A DNA stretch of 64,000 bases from an uncultured Mycoplasma sp. (GTDB lineage Bacteria > Bacillota_I > Bacilli_A > RF39 > UBA660), in assembly GCA_902493595.1 (NCBI GenBank), contig CABUPU010000005.1, forward strand, positions 1 to 64,000, given 5' to 3'. Each line of letters starts with the position of its first letter. The stretch's first letter is position 1. The notes beneath the pieces were generated by a model that searched no databases, had not been told where the DNA came from, and was given only the letters and a program-made list of their open reading frames with translations. This document shows positions 55,478-63,729 of this stretch, piece by piece. The translations under genes were made by a program, and so were the position numbers.

Positions 55478-56857
55478 ATGATAAATAAAATAAAGGAAAT
55501 GTTTTCAGGAAATGATGATTTAGTTATAAGAAAAGTTAAAATTAATTTTTTTCATAGTATCTATGTTATTTTTTTTGATACCTTAGTAAGTCAAGATAAA
55601 ATTAATGAATATATTTTAAAAAGAATTACTAGTGTAAATAAACTTCATAACTTTGAAAATGAAGTACCTGGCAGTAATGTTAATAAAATAGAGTTTAATA
55701 AAATAGAATACTTTTTATATAATGGTTTTACGATTGTAATTAATCAAAATAAAATATATGCTATTGAAACTCGTGCATCTCTTGACAGGAGCATTTCGGT
55801 AAATGAAATAGAGCCATCATTAAAAGGTCCAAGAAATGCCTTTATTGAAAATTATCAAACTAATTTAGGTCTTATAAAAAGGCGTATTAAAACAAGTAAT
55901 TTAAAATGTAAAAATCTTGATATTGGGAGAATTTCTAAAACTAAAATAGGTATATTATATATCGAAGGCATAACTAAAACTAAACTTGTTGATATGGCTT
56001 ATCAAAAACTTGAAAAAGTGGATATTGACCTTATTAACGATAGTGAAAACTTAAAAAAATATTTATCTGAAAATCCTCATTTACCTACGATAATTGCTAC
56101 CGAAAGACCTGATAGATGTGCAAGAGCTTTAGCCGAAGGTAAAATAGTAATACTTGCAAATGATAGTCCAACCGCCTTAATCTTACCAGCGTTTTTTATT
56201 GATTTTATAAATCCATTTTCTGATGATTACACAAAAGATTTTAATATTAATATAACTAAATTTTTAAGACTAGCATCCTATATTTTATCTGTTGTTACAC
56301 CCGCATTTTATATTGCTATTGTCGGTTATAATCAAGAAGCCATTCCCTCGAGTCTTATGATAAATTTTTCTATTCAAAGAAATGGAATTCCCTTTCCCGC
56401 TATAATAGAGTGTTTTTTAATGCTTGGTATATGTGAAATTTTAAGAGAAAGTGATTTAAGGTTTCCTACAAAATATGGTTCAGCTATATCAATACTTGGT
56501 GCCCTTGTTTTAGGTGAATCTGCAGTAAGTGCTGGTCTTATTACCCCAATAATGATTATTGTTACCTCTTTTACTTATATATCAAGTTTAATTTTTCCCG
56601 AAATTGAGGTAACCAATTCTTTAAGATATTATAGATTTATTTGCCTTATTTGTGCATCCTTTTTAGGACTATATGGTCTTTTAATTGGGTTTTTAGTCTT
56701 TTTAACAGATCTTATTAGTACAAAATCAATAGGTTACCCCTATATGTTTCCCCTACTTCCATTTGATAAGACTTATACCAAAGAAACATTATTTAAAATG
56801 CATAATAACAAAAGAAGTGAGCTTTTATCAAGTAACTTTACAAAGGAGAAATCATGA
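55478..56857 (+). CDS. gerA: Spore germination receptor subunit, GerA family
   Basis: 459 residues as drawn from ATG 55478. A soluble N-terminal domain, then ~5-6 membrane helices from 235 on (ITKFLRLASYILSVVTPAFYIA). The GerA signature IATERPDRCARALAEGKIVIL near 200 is present. Senses germinants in the spore inner membrane with GerB and GerC. CATAATA (55466-55472), a sigmaG-like -10, ends 5 bp before this ATG, so translation may start at ATG 55499 instead. Ends ATGA over the next gene. Confidence 0.9.
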   Translation: MINKIKEMFSGNDDLVIRKVKINFFHSIYVIFFDTLVSQDKINEYILKRITSVNKLHNFENEVPGSNVNKIEFNKIEYFLYNGFTIVINQNKIYAIETRASLDRSISVNEIEPSLKGPRNAFIENYQTNLGLIKRRIKTSNLKCKNLDIGRISKTKIGILYIEGITKTKLVDMAYQKLEKVDIDLINDSENLKKYLSENPHLPTIIATERPDRCARALAEGKIVILANDSPTALILPAFFIDFINPFSDDYTKDFNINITKFLRLASYILSVVTPAFYIAIVGYNQEAIPSSLMINFSIQRNGIPFPAIIECFLMLGICEILRESDLRFPTKYGSAISILGALVLGESAVSAGLITPIMIIVTSFTYISSLIFPEIEVTNSLRYYRFICLICASFLGLYGLLIGFLVFLTDLISTKSIGYPYMFPLLPFDKTYTKETLFKMHNNKRSELLSSNFTKEKS

Positions 56858-57927
56858 AAAAAATCTTATTAATTATAATTATTATTTTTCTTACTGGTTG
56901 TTATAACTATACCGAAATAAATGATCTAGCCTTTATATCCTCAATAGGTATTGATTATAATAAAACTAATGAAAAATTTATTGTAACTTATGAAATATTA
57001 AATGATAACTCCACTGGCGAGGGCAAAATTAATAAATCTTACACTATATCAGCCGAAGGTAAAAACATTACTGATGCTTTTAATAATACTTCATTAAAAG
57101 TAAATAATAAGCCCTATTTTTACCATTTAAAAATAATTGCTATTGATGAAACAATTTCTAAAAAGCATATGAAAGATGTTGTAGATTATATTCTTCGTAA
57201 TCCTGATGTAAAAAACGAATTTTTCCTTATTTTAATTAAAAATGCTAAAGCTAAAGATATTTTAGATAAATCTGATGAAGTAGATCCAGATATTGGTAAC
57301 AAAATATATAGAATGATTAAATCAAATGAAGATCAAAATAATATTTCAATTGATCAAAACTTCGAAGCCACCACAAGATTTTTTGCAAATAACCTATCTA
57401 ATGCCCTATTAAATACGTTTACTCTTAATGATAAAGATGAAATCATTGAACTTGGATTATCAGCATTTAAAGAGTATGAATATGTAAAAACTTTAACAAA
57501 TGAAGAAAGTGCATTATTTAACTTAATTGTCAAAGGTAAAGCTAGTTTAACATTAAATAAAAAAGAAGATGATAAAATTATATCAGTAAATATCTACTCT
57601 GGCAAAGGTAAAATAGAAATTAAAGATAGTCAAGTTATCTATAACATTGATGCTTTAGGAGAAATAAAAGTAAATACAACAAACATTAATTTAAAGGATG
57701 AAAAAGCATATCATAACCTTAATGATGAATTTAAAAAAATATTAAATGAAAAATTATTAAAATTTATCGAAGTACTTAAAAATGATAATTTAGACATTCT
57801 CGAAGTAAATAATCTATACTATGAAAAGACTAGAAAAGAAATGAATATATTTAAAAGTTTTGATTTTAAACTTAATACAAATATTAAAATAGATAAGAAA
57901 GGATTGATCTTTAATTTTGAAAACTAA
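56854..57927 (+). CDS. gerC: Germination receptor lipoprotein subunit, GerC family
   Basis: 357 residues. Signal peptide with lipobox FLTGC (Cys 16), then YNYTEINDLAFISSIGIDYN, characteristic of GerAC/Ger(x)C. RBS AAAGGAG within the end of gerA; ATGA overlap. Lies outside the inner spore membrane as a lipoprotein. Confidence 0.9.
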   Translation: MKKILLIIIIIFLTGCYNYTEINDLAFISSIGIDYNKTNEKFIVTYEILNDNSTGEGKINKSYTISAEGKNITDAFNNTSLKVNNKPYFYHLKIIAIDETISKKHMKDVVDYILRNPDVKNEFFLILIKNAKAKDILDKSDEVDPDIGNKIYRMIKSNEDQNNISIDQNFEATTRFFANNLSNALLNTFTLNDKDEIIELGLSAFKEYEYVKTLTNEESALFNLIVKGKASLTLNKKEDDKIISVNIYSGKGKIEIKDSQVIYNIDALGEIKVNTTNINLKDEKAYHNLNDEFKKILNEKLLKFIEVLKNDNLDILEVNNLYYEKTRKEMNIFKSFDFKLNTNIKIDKKGLIFNFEN

Positions 57928-58876
57928 TAAATATAAATTATCAGAGATATATCTTTTATCAAGATCACTTTCTTTAGGACTACTTTTCTCCTATTCTTTC
58001 TTTTTGGTGGGAACAAATACCTTAATTTCATTTATTTTTGGTATTTTACTCGGAATATGTTTTGTCTTCATTTATTCAAAAATCAAACTAAACAAGAAAA
58101 CAAAAGTATTTGAAATGCTTTTGTATATGTTTTTTATATTGCTTTCATCGATTATTATAACTACCTTCATATCATCATTTTTTCTTAATAAAACACCTAA
58201 AATATTTATTATTTTACCAAGTATATTACTTTGCTATTATATTTCCACTAAAGATAAAGATGTAATGAAATGGCTTTCTCTTGCATTAACTTTTTTTAGT
58301 ATAATCACAATAATATTTAACTTTCTTGCTTTAATGCCCCATATGGAAATTAAAAATATTTTACCGCTTTTTACCTTTAAAAATAAAAATATGATAAAAA
58401 GTATTTTCTTTTATGCTATACTAACCTCTTGCCCATTAATTCTTTTAAATGATGAAGACTACTCTACTAAAGATTATATATCTTCTTACATTATAACTAA
58501 TATAATTAGTTTAATAATCTGTTTTGCTATTGTAAGTATTTTAGGAAGAAGTTTAATTAATATGTATAGTTACCCCGAATATATGGTACTTAAAAAAATA
58601 CAAATATCTTCATTTATTGAAAATGTAGAAAATTTTATTTCATTATTATGGCTTTTTGATTTATATTATCTAACATCTTACTCTATTAAAAAAATTAATG
58701 GTATTTTGACTACTAAAATAGGTACAGTATTAATATTTTTAATAACAGTTATAAATTCATTTGTAATTAATAATAATTATGAATACCTCCTTTATATTTA
58801 TAAAAAAGTTCCCTATATTTTATATATATTGATAATTCCAATTCTTATTTTAGCCAATAAAAAAAGAGTTAATTAA
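57917..58876 (+). CDS. gerB: Germination receptor permease subunit, GerB family
   Basis: 319 residues with about ten membrane helices, related to APC amino-acid permeases (spore germination GerAB type). TTG start overlapping the gerC end by 11 bp. Completes a gerA-gerC-gerB operon (the more common order is A-B-C). Confidence 0.85.
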   Translation: MKTNKYKLSEIYLLSRSLSLGLLFSYSFFLVGTNTLISFIFGILLGICFVFIYSKIKLNKKTKVFEMLLYMFFILLSSIIITTFISSFFLNKTPKIFIILPSILLCYYISTKDKDVMKWLSLALTFFSIITIIFNFLALMPHMEIKNILPLFTFKNKNMIKSIFFYAILTSCPLILLNDEDYSTKDYISSYIITNIISLIICFAIVSILGRSLINMYSYPEYMVLKKIQISSFIENVENFISLLWLFDLYYLTSYSIKKINGILTTKIGTVLIFLITVINSFVINNNYEYLLYIYKKVPYILYILIIPILILANKKRVN

Positions 58877-59232
58877 ATCCATCTGGAAATATAGATAACT
58901 CTTGTATTACTGGCTTTATATCTATTAAATAAATTTATTATATAATCAATAACAAACTTTAATATATCTTTACAATCATTTTTAACTTTTAATTCTTGTA
59001 AACCTTTTTTAAGTTCTTTTCTAAATATATAATCATCAATATACTTTGACACAGCTTCATCAAGTTTTCCTATTTCAATTATATTTTCATTTATATTTAT
59101 ATCAACTTTAAAAATATATTCTTTATACATTTTTATTATAGACTTAGTTATTTCATCACCCTCGATTGGTTTAAACTCAATTATTTTATAAAAATTTGGA
59201 CAATATGTTAATACTTTTTTATTATCGTTCAT
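58873..59232 (-). CDS. Hypothetical protein, 119 residues
   Basis: Convergent with gerB, overlapping it by 4 bp. Soluble, helical, no recognised motif. Confidence 0.5.
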   Translation of the reverse strand: MNDNKKVLTYCPNFYKIIEFKPIEGDEITKSIIKMYKEYIFKVDININENIIEIGKLDEAVSKYIDDYIFRKELKKGLQELKVKNDCKDILKFVIDYIINLFNRYKASNTRVIYISRWI

Positions 59233-59340
59233 ACTTTTATCACTACCTTAATTAAATAATATACTATTTTATAAGGTTTGTAAAGTTTTTTTATTTAAAA
59301 AATTGAAAAAAGACTAGAATTTCTAGTCTTTATTTTCAAA

Positions 59341-59613
59341 CTAATTTAAAGCGTCTTTTAATTTGCTACCAGCTTTAAATGAAGCAACTGTTTTTGCAGG
59401 AATTTTAAGAGGTTCTTTAGTAAGTGGGTTGATTCCTTCTCTAGCAGCTCTTTTTTTAGCAGAGAATGTACCAAAACCAACTAAAGCAACTTTTCCATCT
59501 TTTTTAAGACCAGAAACAATTCCTTCAAGGCAAGCATCTAATGCACGAGTTGCATCAGCTTTTGTTAAGCCAGCTTTATTAGCAATAAATTCTACTAATT
59601 CAGTTTTAGACAT
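59341..59613 (-). CDS. hup: DNA-binding protein HU
   Basis: 90 residues. MSKTELVEFIANKAGLTK start, VGFGTFSAKKRAAREGINP and the DNA arm PLTKEPLKIPAKTVASFKAGSKLKDAL are HU signatures. Promoter TTGATT (59691-59686), 17 bp, extended TGG-TATCTT (59668-59663). Near spoIVA, as in B. subtilis. Confidence 0.97.
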   Translation of the reverse strand: MSKTELVEFIANKAGLTKADATRALDACLEGIVSGLKKDGKVALVGFGTFSAKKRAAREGINPLTKEPLKIPAKTVASFKAGSKLKDALN

Positions 59614-59693
59614 GTTTATTACCTCCTATATTATTTATAAGGCATAACTACCTTACAAATTAAAGATACCAAAATTCTAAAGAAAAATCAATA

Positions 59694-59732
59694 AAAAAAG
59701 TGCATTTTTTACATAACCTTTGCACTTTTTTT
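59694..59732. terminator. Bidirectional terminator hairpin upstream of hup
   Basis: A7-GTGCA-16 bp-TGCAC-T7. A near copy is at 59935-59968 behind spoIVA, the two flanking the small RNA gene. Confidence 0.7.
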
Positions 59733-59771
59733 ACGAAATAACTTAATAGTATCACAAAATTATAAATATTC

Positions 59772-59918
59772 TTGATTTTTTAGATTATATTTCATATAAT
59801 AATATTGTCTTAGGAAACTAAGACTTTAAGAAAGAATGATTATAATTTATTTATTTTCATTTTTTCAATTCATAGACGATCCAATCCGTCTACCCACTTT
59901 AGTTAAGTGGGTTTTTTT
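59772..59918 (+). ncRNA. Small RNA gene between spoIVA and hup
   Basis: Promoter TTGATT (59772), 17 bp, TATAAT (59795); start near 59807. 5' hairpin GTCTTAG-GAAA-CTAAGAC (59807-59824), an AU-rich centre, hairpin TAGACG/CGTCTA (59873-59892), then the terminator CCCACTT/AAGTGGG plus T7 (59893-59918). No ORF. About 112 nt; no family recognised. Confidence 0.7.
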
Positions 59919-59934
59919 ATATATTAATATTAAA

Positions 59935-59968
59935 AAAAGTGCGTATTTTATTAATCTTTGCACTTTTT
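59935..59968 (-). terminator. Terminator of spoIVA
   Basis: AAAAAGTGC/GCACTTTTTTT hairpin on the minus strand, immediately after the spoIVA stop. Confidence 0.7.
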
Positions 59969-59969
59969 A

Positions 59970-61448
59970 TTAAATTACAATAGCAATTAAATTATTTGCA
60001 CCTTTATTTACTATTTTTGTAACTGTATTTGCGAGTTTAAATCTAGCTGTTTCTGGCATCATAGCAAGTTTTGCCTCTATACCCTCTTTAACAATTTGTT
60101 CTAAACTTCGACCAAAGATTTCACTTTTCCAAATACTATTTTTATCAGTTTCATAATCTTTCATAATATAGTCAATAAGTTCTTTTGATTGCATTTCAGA
60201 GCCAATAATAGGTTCAAAAGTAGATTCTACATCAACTCTTATTAAATGTACAGAACTTGCTTGAGCCTTTAATTTAACCCCAAATCTACTTCCTTGTTTA
60301 ATAATCTCTGGAGTTGAAAGTTTCATATCTTTAATAGTTGGATGCATTATTCCATAACCAGTATTTTTAGCCATTTTAATTGCACTTTTAATATTTTTAA
60401 GTTCGCTTTCATTTTCGTTATAAGATATAAACATATTAAGTAAACTAGATTTAGTTATTTCCTTATTACCAATACTTTCTTTTAAAACCTTTTCATATAG
60501 TTCATCACTACTTTCAAGCGTTATAGTAACATTTCCAGTGGATGTATCAAAATTTGATATATAACTTTTAGAAATATATTCACTTTCTAAAAACACATTA
60601 TTAATTGTATCAACATCTTTTAGTTTATTTACTTTATAAATAGCCTCTTTAATTTTTTCTAAGTAATGCATTTTAATTTCATTTTCCATGGGAAGAATAT
60701 CAATCCATTTTGGAATATTTACATTAATATCCACTACTGGAAATTCATAAAGAGCAGTTCTAAGCATATTATTAAGTTCATCTTTAGAAACAGTATCAAC
60801 ACTTGAACATATTATAGGAACATTATATTCTTCTTCCATTTTCTTAGCAAGCTCTTTAGTTTCAAATTTATCAGGCGTTTTAGAGTTTAAAATTACAATA
60901 AATGGTTTTCCTATTTCTTTAAGTTCATTAATAACTTTTTCTTCAGCTGCAACATAATTTTCTCTAGCAATATCAGTAATACTTCCATCAGTAGTAACAA
61001 CAATTCCAATAGTGGCATGATCTTTTATAACTTTTTCAGTACCTAGTTCAGCTGCCTCAGTTAAAGGAATATAATCGTCAAACCATGGACTTTTTACCAT
61101 TCTAGGGTTTCCATCACTATCTAAAAAACCTGTTGCATCATTAATTACATATCCTACACAGTCAACAAGTTTTATATTAGTTTCAAACTCATCAACTTTA
61201 ATTTTTGCTCCAGAGGAAGGAACAAATTTTGGCTCAGTAGTCATAACTTGTTTTCCTTGAGCCGATTGCGGTACCTCATCTAAGCATTTTTTCTTTTCAT
61301 ATTCATCAGTAATATTTGGAACAACTAACCCTTCAATAAATCTTTTAATAAAAGTTGATTTACCGGTTCTAACTGCTCCAACTACACCTAGATATATTTC
61401 TCCTCCTGCTCTTTTACTTAATGAGGCAATTACATTTTCATTTTCCAT
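59970..61448 (-). CDS. spoIVA: Stage IV sporulation protein A (coat morphogenetic ATPase)
   Basis: 492 residues, the family length. Walker A GAVRTGKSTFIKRF near 24, and YVINDATGFLDSDGNPRMVKSPW near 105 is the SpoIVA switch region. Polymerises on the forespore surface to found the spore coat. A sigmaE-like promoter (AATAAC, then CATAATCT) lies upstream on the minus strand. Strong evidence the organism descends from, or is, an endospore former. Confidence 0.95.
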   Translation of the reverse strand: MENENVIASLSKRAGGEIYLGVVGAVRTGKSTFIKRFIEGLVVPNITDEYEKKKCLDEVPQSAQGKQVMTTEPKFVPSSGAKIKVDEFETNIKLVDCVGYVINDATGFLDSDGNPRMVKSPWFDDYIPLTEAAELGTEKVIKDHATIGIVVTTDGSITDIARENYVAAEEKVINELKEIGKPFIVILNSKTPDKFETKELAKKMEEEYNVPIICSSVDTVSKDELNNMLRTALYEFPVVDINVNIPKWIDILPMENEIKMHYLEKIKEAIYKVNKLKDVDTINNVFLESEYISKSYISNFDTSTGNVTITLESSDELYEKVLKESIGNKEITKSSLLNMFISYNENESELKNIKSAIKMAKNTGYGIMHPTIKDMKLSTPEIIKQGSRFGVKLKAQASSVHLIRVDVESTFEPIIGSEMQSKELIDYIMKDYETDKNSIWKSEIFGRSLEQIVKEGIEAKLAMMPETARFKLANTVTKIVNKGANNLIAIVI

Positions 61449-61579
61449 TTTTCACCTTTTCTATTAAAGATTATGATAAATAAAAAAAGTTATTACAAAA
61501 AAATCAATATATTTTATATATTAATTTTATATTTTTATAACTAACTCATGTCTTATTTTGGCATGTTTTGTCGAAACGC

Positions 61580-61904
61580 TTGCAATACTAAAATATATGT
61601 ATATAATAACTACTCGAACGTGCAGGAATGGCGTTACCTTTCCAACAGTCCAGAGGGTTTTGGGTGTAATTTTGCATCTTTGATTTCAATGGAGAGGAGG
61701 AATGTGTGTGAAAAAGAGGACGTATGAAAGACTACTAATCTGGATCATATTATTTTGCTTGGTTGTAACAAATCAAGACAAAATAAGAAGCGTCATCCGT
61801 AGTATAATAGAATTCATCATTTGCTTATTACAACTTTTGAATTCTAATATATAGGATAACGCTATCTTCAAGAAATTTTAGGTAACGTGATATCTTGCAC
61901 GTTC
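61580..61904 (+). ncRNA. Structured RNA element, copy 2, carrying a small hydrophobic ORF
   Basis: Promoter TTGCAA (61580), 16 bp, TATAAT (61602). End pairing: GAACGTGCA (61616-61624) with TGCACGTTC (61896-61904), and CGTTACC (61632-61638) with GGTAACG (61881-61887). Both helices differ from copy 1 in bases but not in pairing. Opposing promoter TTGCAT (61943-61938), about 18 bp, TATATT. Upstream inverted pair CATGTC/GGCATG has one change from copy 1. Confidence 0.65.
61708..61854 (+). CDS. Small hydrophobic peptide, toxin-like (copy 2)
   Basis: 48 codons, GTG start chosen over the ATG at 61702 because GGAGAGGAGG gives 7-bp spacing. Reads MKKRTYERLLIWIILFCLVV, then NQDKIRS and a second hydrophobic segment (FIICLLQLL). 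Same basic-helix-charge-helix plan as copy 1, with little residue identity. Confidence 0.55.
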   Translation: MKKRTYERLLIWIILFCLVVTNQDKIRSVIRSIIEFIICLLQLLNSNI

Positions 61905-61961
61905 CTTATTATTAATATAACATTTATTTATATATTCATGCAAGCAATTTGAATAATATTT

Positions 61962-63410
61962 TTATCCAATATGATATGGATCTGTAGAGGTACCTGTTCC
62001 CCCAACTATTTTTAATATACTGGAATCTAGATAAAAAGTTGGTCTGACAGCAAGCTGACTTTTAACACCATCACTATAAAAGTTGAGTAAAACAAGTTCT
62101 CCTCCTGAATTCAAATAAGCAGCCGGATTTGTTGCAGAAGAACTTGGTGAAATTAACCATTCATTTTTGTTTGAACCCCAACTTGTTACTTGTGATGTAA
62201 ATAACCAATCATTATTTTTACAATCACTAATTGGTGAACCATACCAATAATATAATTCTTTTGCTCTACAACTTGATTTATTTGTTGTATTTCCTCCAAC
62301 CGTTGCATAACCATAATCACTTGGATACATAAGTCCTACTTTTGCATATATAATTGATGGATTACCACTATATATAGCGCTTGTATTTCTTTCCTCTGTA
62401 TATATACCTTCAGCAGTTAAAGTAGTATAATTTGATGAACTTGCACCTCCTAAATGCCATTTTGCATTTGCAATAGCACTAGAAAGTTTACCATTTATAT
62501 TTGTGGTACCTAACAAAGTAGTCAAATATGTTCCATTTAATTCTGTTTTAAGTGATGCTGTGCTCCAATTATTTGATCCTGCTGAATTCCAATACTTTCC
62601 ACTTGTTCCACCATAATTATTTGTATCTATTACTTTTAATAATTTTTTTGTACCACTACTAGTTGTTCCATCACTTGAGGTATCTTCATCAAATAATCCT
62701 ATTATTCTAAATAGTAATGAACTATCTGAACAACTTCCACTTTTTTGATTATCTAAACATATATAATTATTTGGATCTGCTCCTTCATATCTTAAACCAT
62801 TTTCATTATAAACATCTGGTGTTGAAGTAGAAATTAATGTAGTTATTGGTGTTCCTAAAGATATTGTAAAATCTTTTTTAGCAACATTTGCAGAAGTATC
62901 TTTTACCCATAGATAATATGTTCCTTCAGTTGTTATTGAGGTACTAAAGTTATATGATGTTCCATTTATCGAAGTCCAATTTGCTGGTTCTACTGTATTA
63001 CTAGAGCTTATTCCATAACTAGATAATCCTTTATCATCTGTAAGTACTGCAGTAACTGTTGTATCATTAACATTTAAGTTAGATATAACAGGTTTTTGTA
63101 TATCAATAATCTTATCAAAATATAATGAACATCTATCTGAACCTAAAAAAGAAAATCCTATTTGTCCTGTTGAATTATTATAACTAACTACTTTTCCTCC
63201 ATTTTCACATATTGTTTTTTCTTCATTTAAAACATAATTACCTTTTGGAATTTCATTAGAACTAACATATTCTCCAGAATCTTCTTTAATCATTATTGCT
63301 AAATTACTTTTTCTATTAGTTTTAATAGTTTTATTTTTATAAGTAATATTTAATACTACTACCCCTATAACAATAAATACGAACAACCCTATTTTTATTT
63401 TTTTATTCAT
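61962..63410 (-). CDS. Surface protein behind an invertible promoter
   Basis: 482 residues from ATG 63410 (MNKKIKIGLFVF; GGAG at 6 bp), not the upstream start inside the inverted repeat. Membrane helix at ~6-25, extracytoplasmic Ig-like segment (VISNLNVNDTTVTAVLTDDKG, YYLWVKDTSANVAKKDFTI) and a C-terminal FISUMP-like domain (KELYYWYGSPISDCKNNDWL, ending GTGTSTDPYHIG). Predicted off in this clone because the promoter upstream faces away. Confidence 0.7.
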   Translation of the reverse strand: MNKKIKIGLFVFIVIGVVVLNITYKNKTIKTNRKSNLAIMIKEDSGEYVSSNEIPKGNYVLNEEKTICENGGKVVSYNNSTGQIGFSFLGSDRCSLYFDKIIDIQKPVISNLNVNDTTVTAVLTDDKGLSSYGISSSNTVEPANWTSINGTSYNFSTSITTEGTYYLWVKDTSANVAKKDFTISLGTPITTLISTSTPDVYNENGLRYEGADPNNYICLDNQKSGSCSDSSLLFRIIGLFDEDTSSDGTTSSGTKKLLKVIDTNNYGGTSGKYWNSAGSNNWSTASLKTELNGTYLTTLLGTTNINGKLSSAIANAKWHLGGASSSNYTTLTAEGIYTEERNTSAIYSGNPSIIYAKVGLMYPSDYGYATVGGNTTNKSSCRAKELYYWYGSPISDCKNNDWLFTSQVTSWGSNKNEWLISPSSSATNPAAYLNSGGELVLLNFYSDGVKSQLAVRPTFYLDSSILKIVGGTGTSTDPYHIG

Positions 63411-63444
63411 AATTACTCCATCAAGCATAAATACTGGGAATAGG

Positions 63445-63592
63445 TTTCTTAAATTATGTAGATATAAGAAAAACATAGTTCTATTTTTCATTAAAAGATA
63501 CTTGAAAATTCTATAAAAAAATGGTTTAATTATATTGAAAGTAACGTAAATACGAGGATATTTTTTCTTATATCTACATAATATAGGAAAAA
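63445..63592. repeat. Invertible promoter segment of the 61962 gene
   Basis: A perfect 21-bp inverted repeat (63453-63473 and 63562-63582; core TATGTAGATATAAG) encloses 88 bp. Inside, on the plus strand, TTGAAA (63502), 17 bp with extended TGG, TTTAAT (63525) faces away from the gene. A terminator AAATACT...AGTATTT (63604-63639) stops it. Same outside motifs (ACGAACAA, AAATACTGGG) as the 44.4 kb segment. Confidence 0.75.
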
Positions 63593-63603
63593 ACGAACAA
63601 GGT

Positions 63604-63639
63604 AAATACTTGGATTAAGACCAATCTTAGTATTTTTTC
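63604..63639 (+). terminator. Terminator behind the invertible promoter
   Basis: AAATACT-tGGATT...AATC-ttAGTATTT followed by a T-rich stretch on the plus strand, the counterpart of 44612-44648. Confidence 0.7.
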
Positions 63640-63729
63640 TTTAATAAAAAAAAATTAACATATTTTTATGCTAATTTTATATTTTTATAACTAACTCATG
63701 TCTTATTTTGACATGTTTTGTCGAAACGC

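Noticed and set aside
63411..63491. A longer N-terminus for the 61962 surface protein
   Set aside because: It would translate the leader and the inverted-repeat arm; ATG 63410 has the proper ribosome site and precedes a classic membrane helix.
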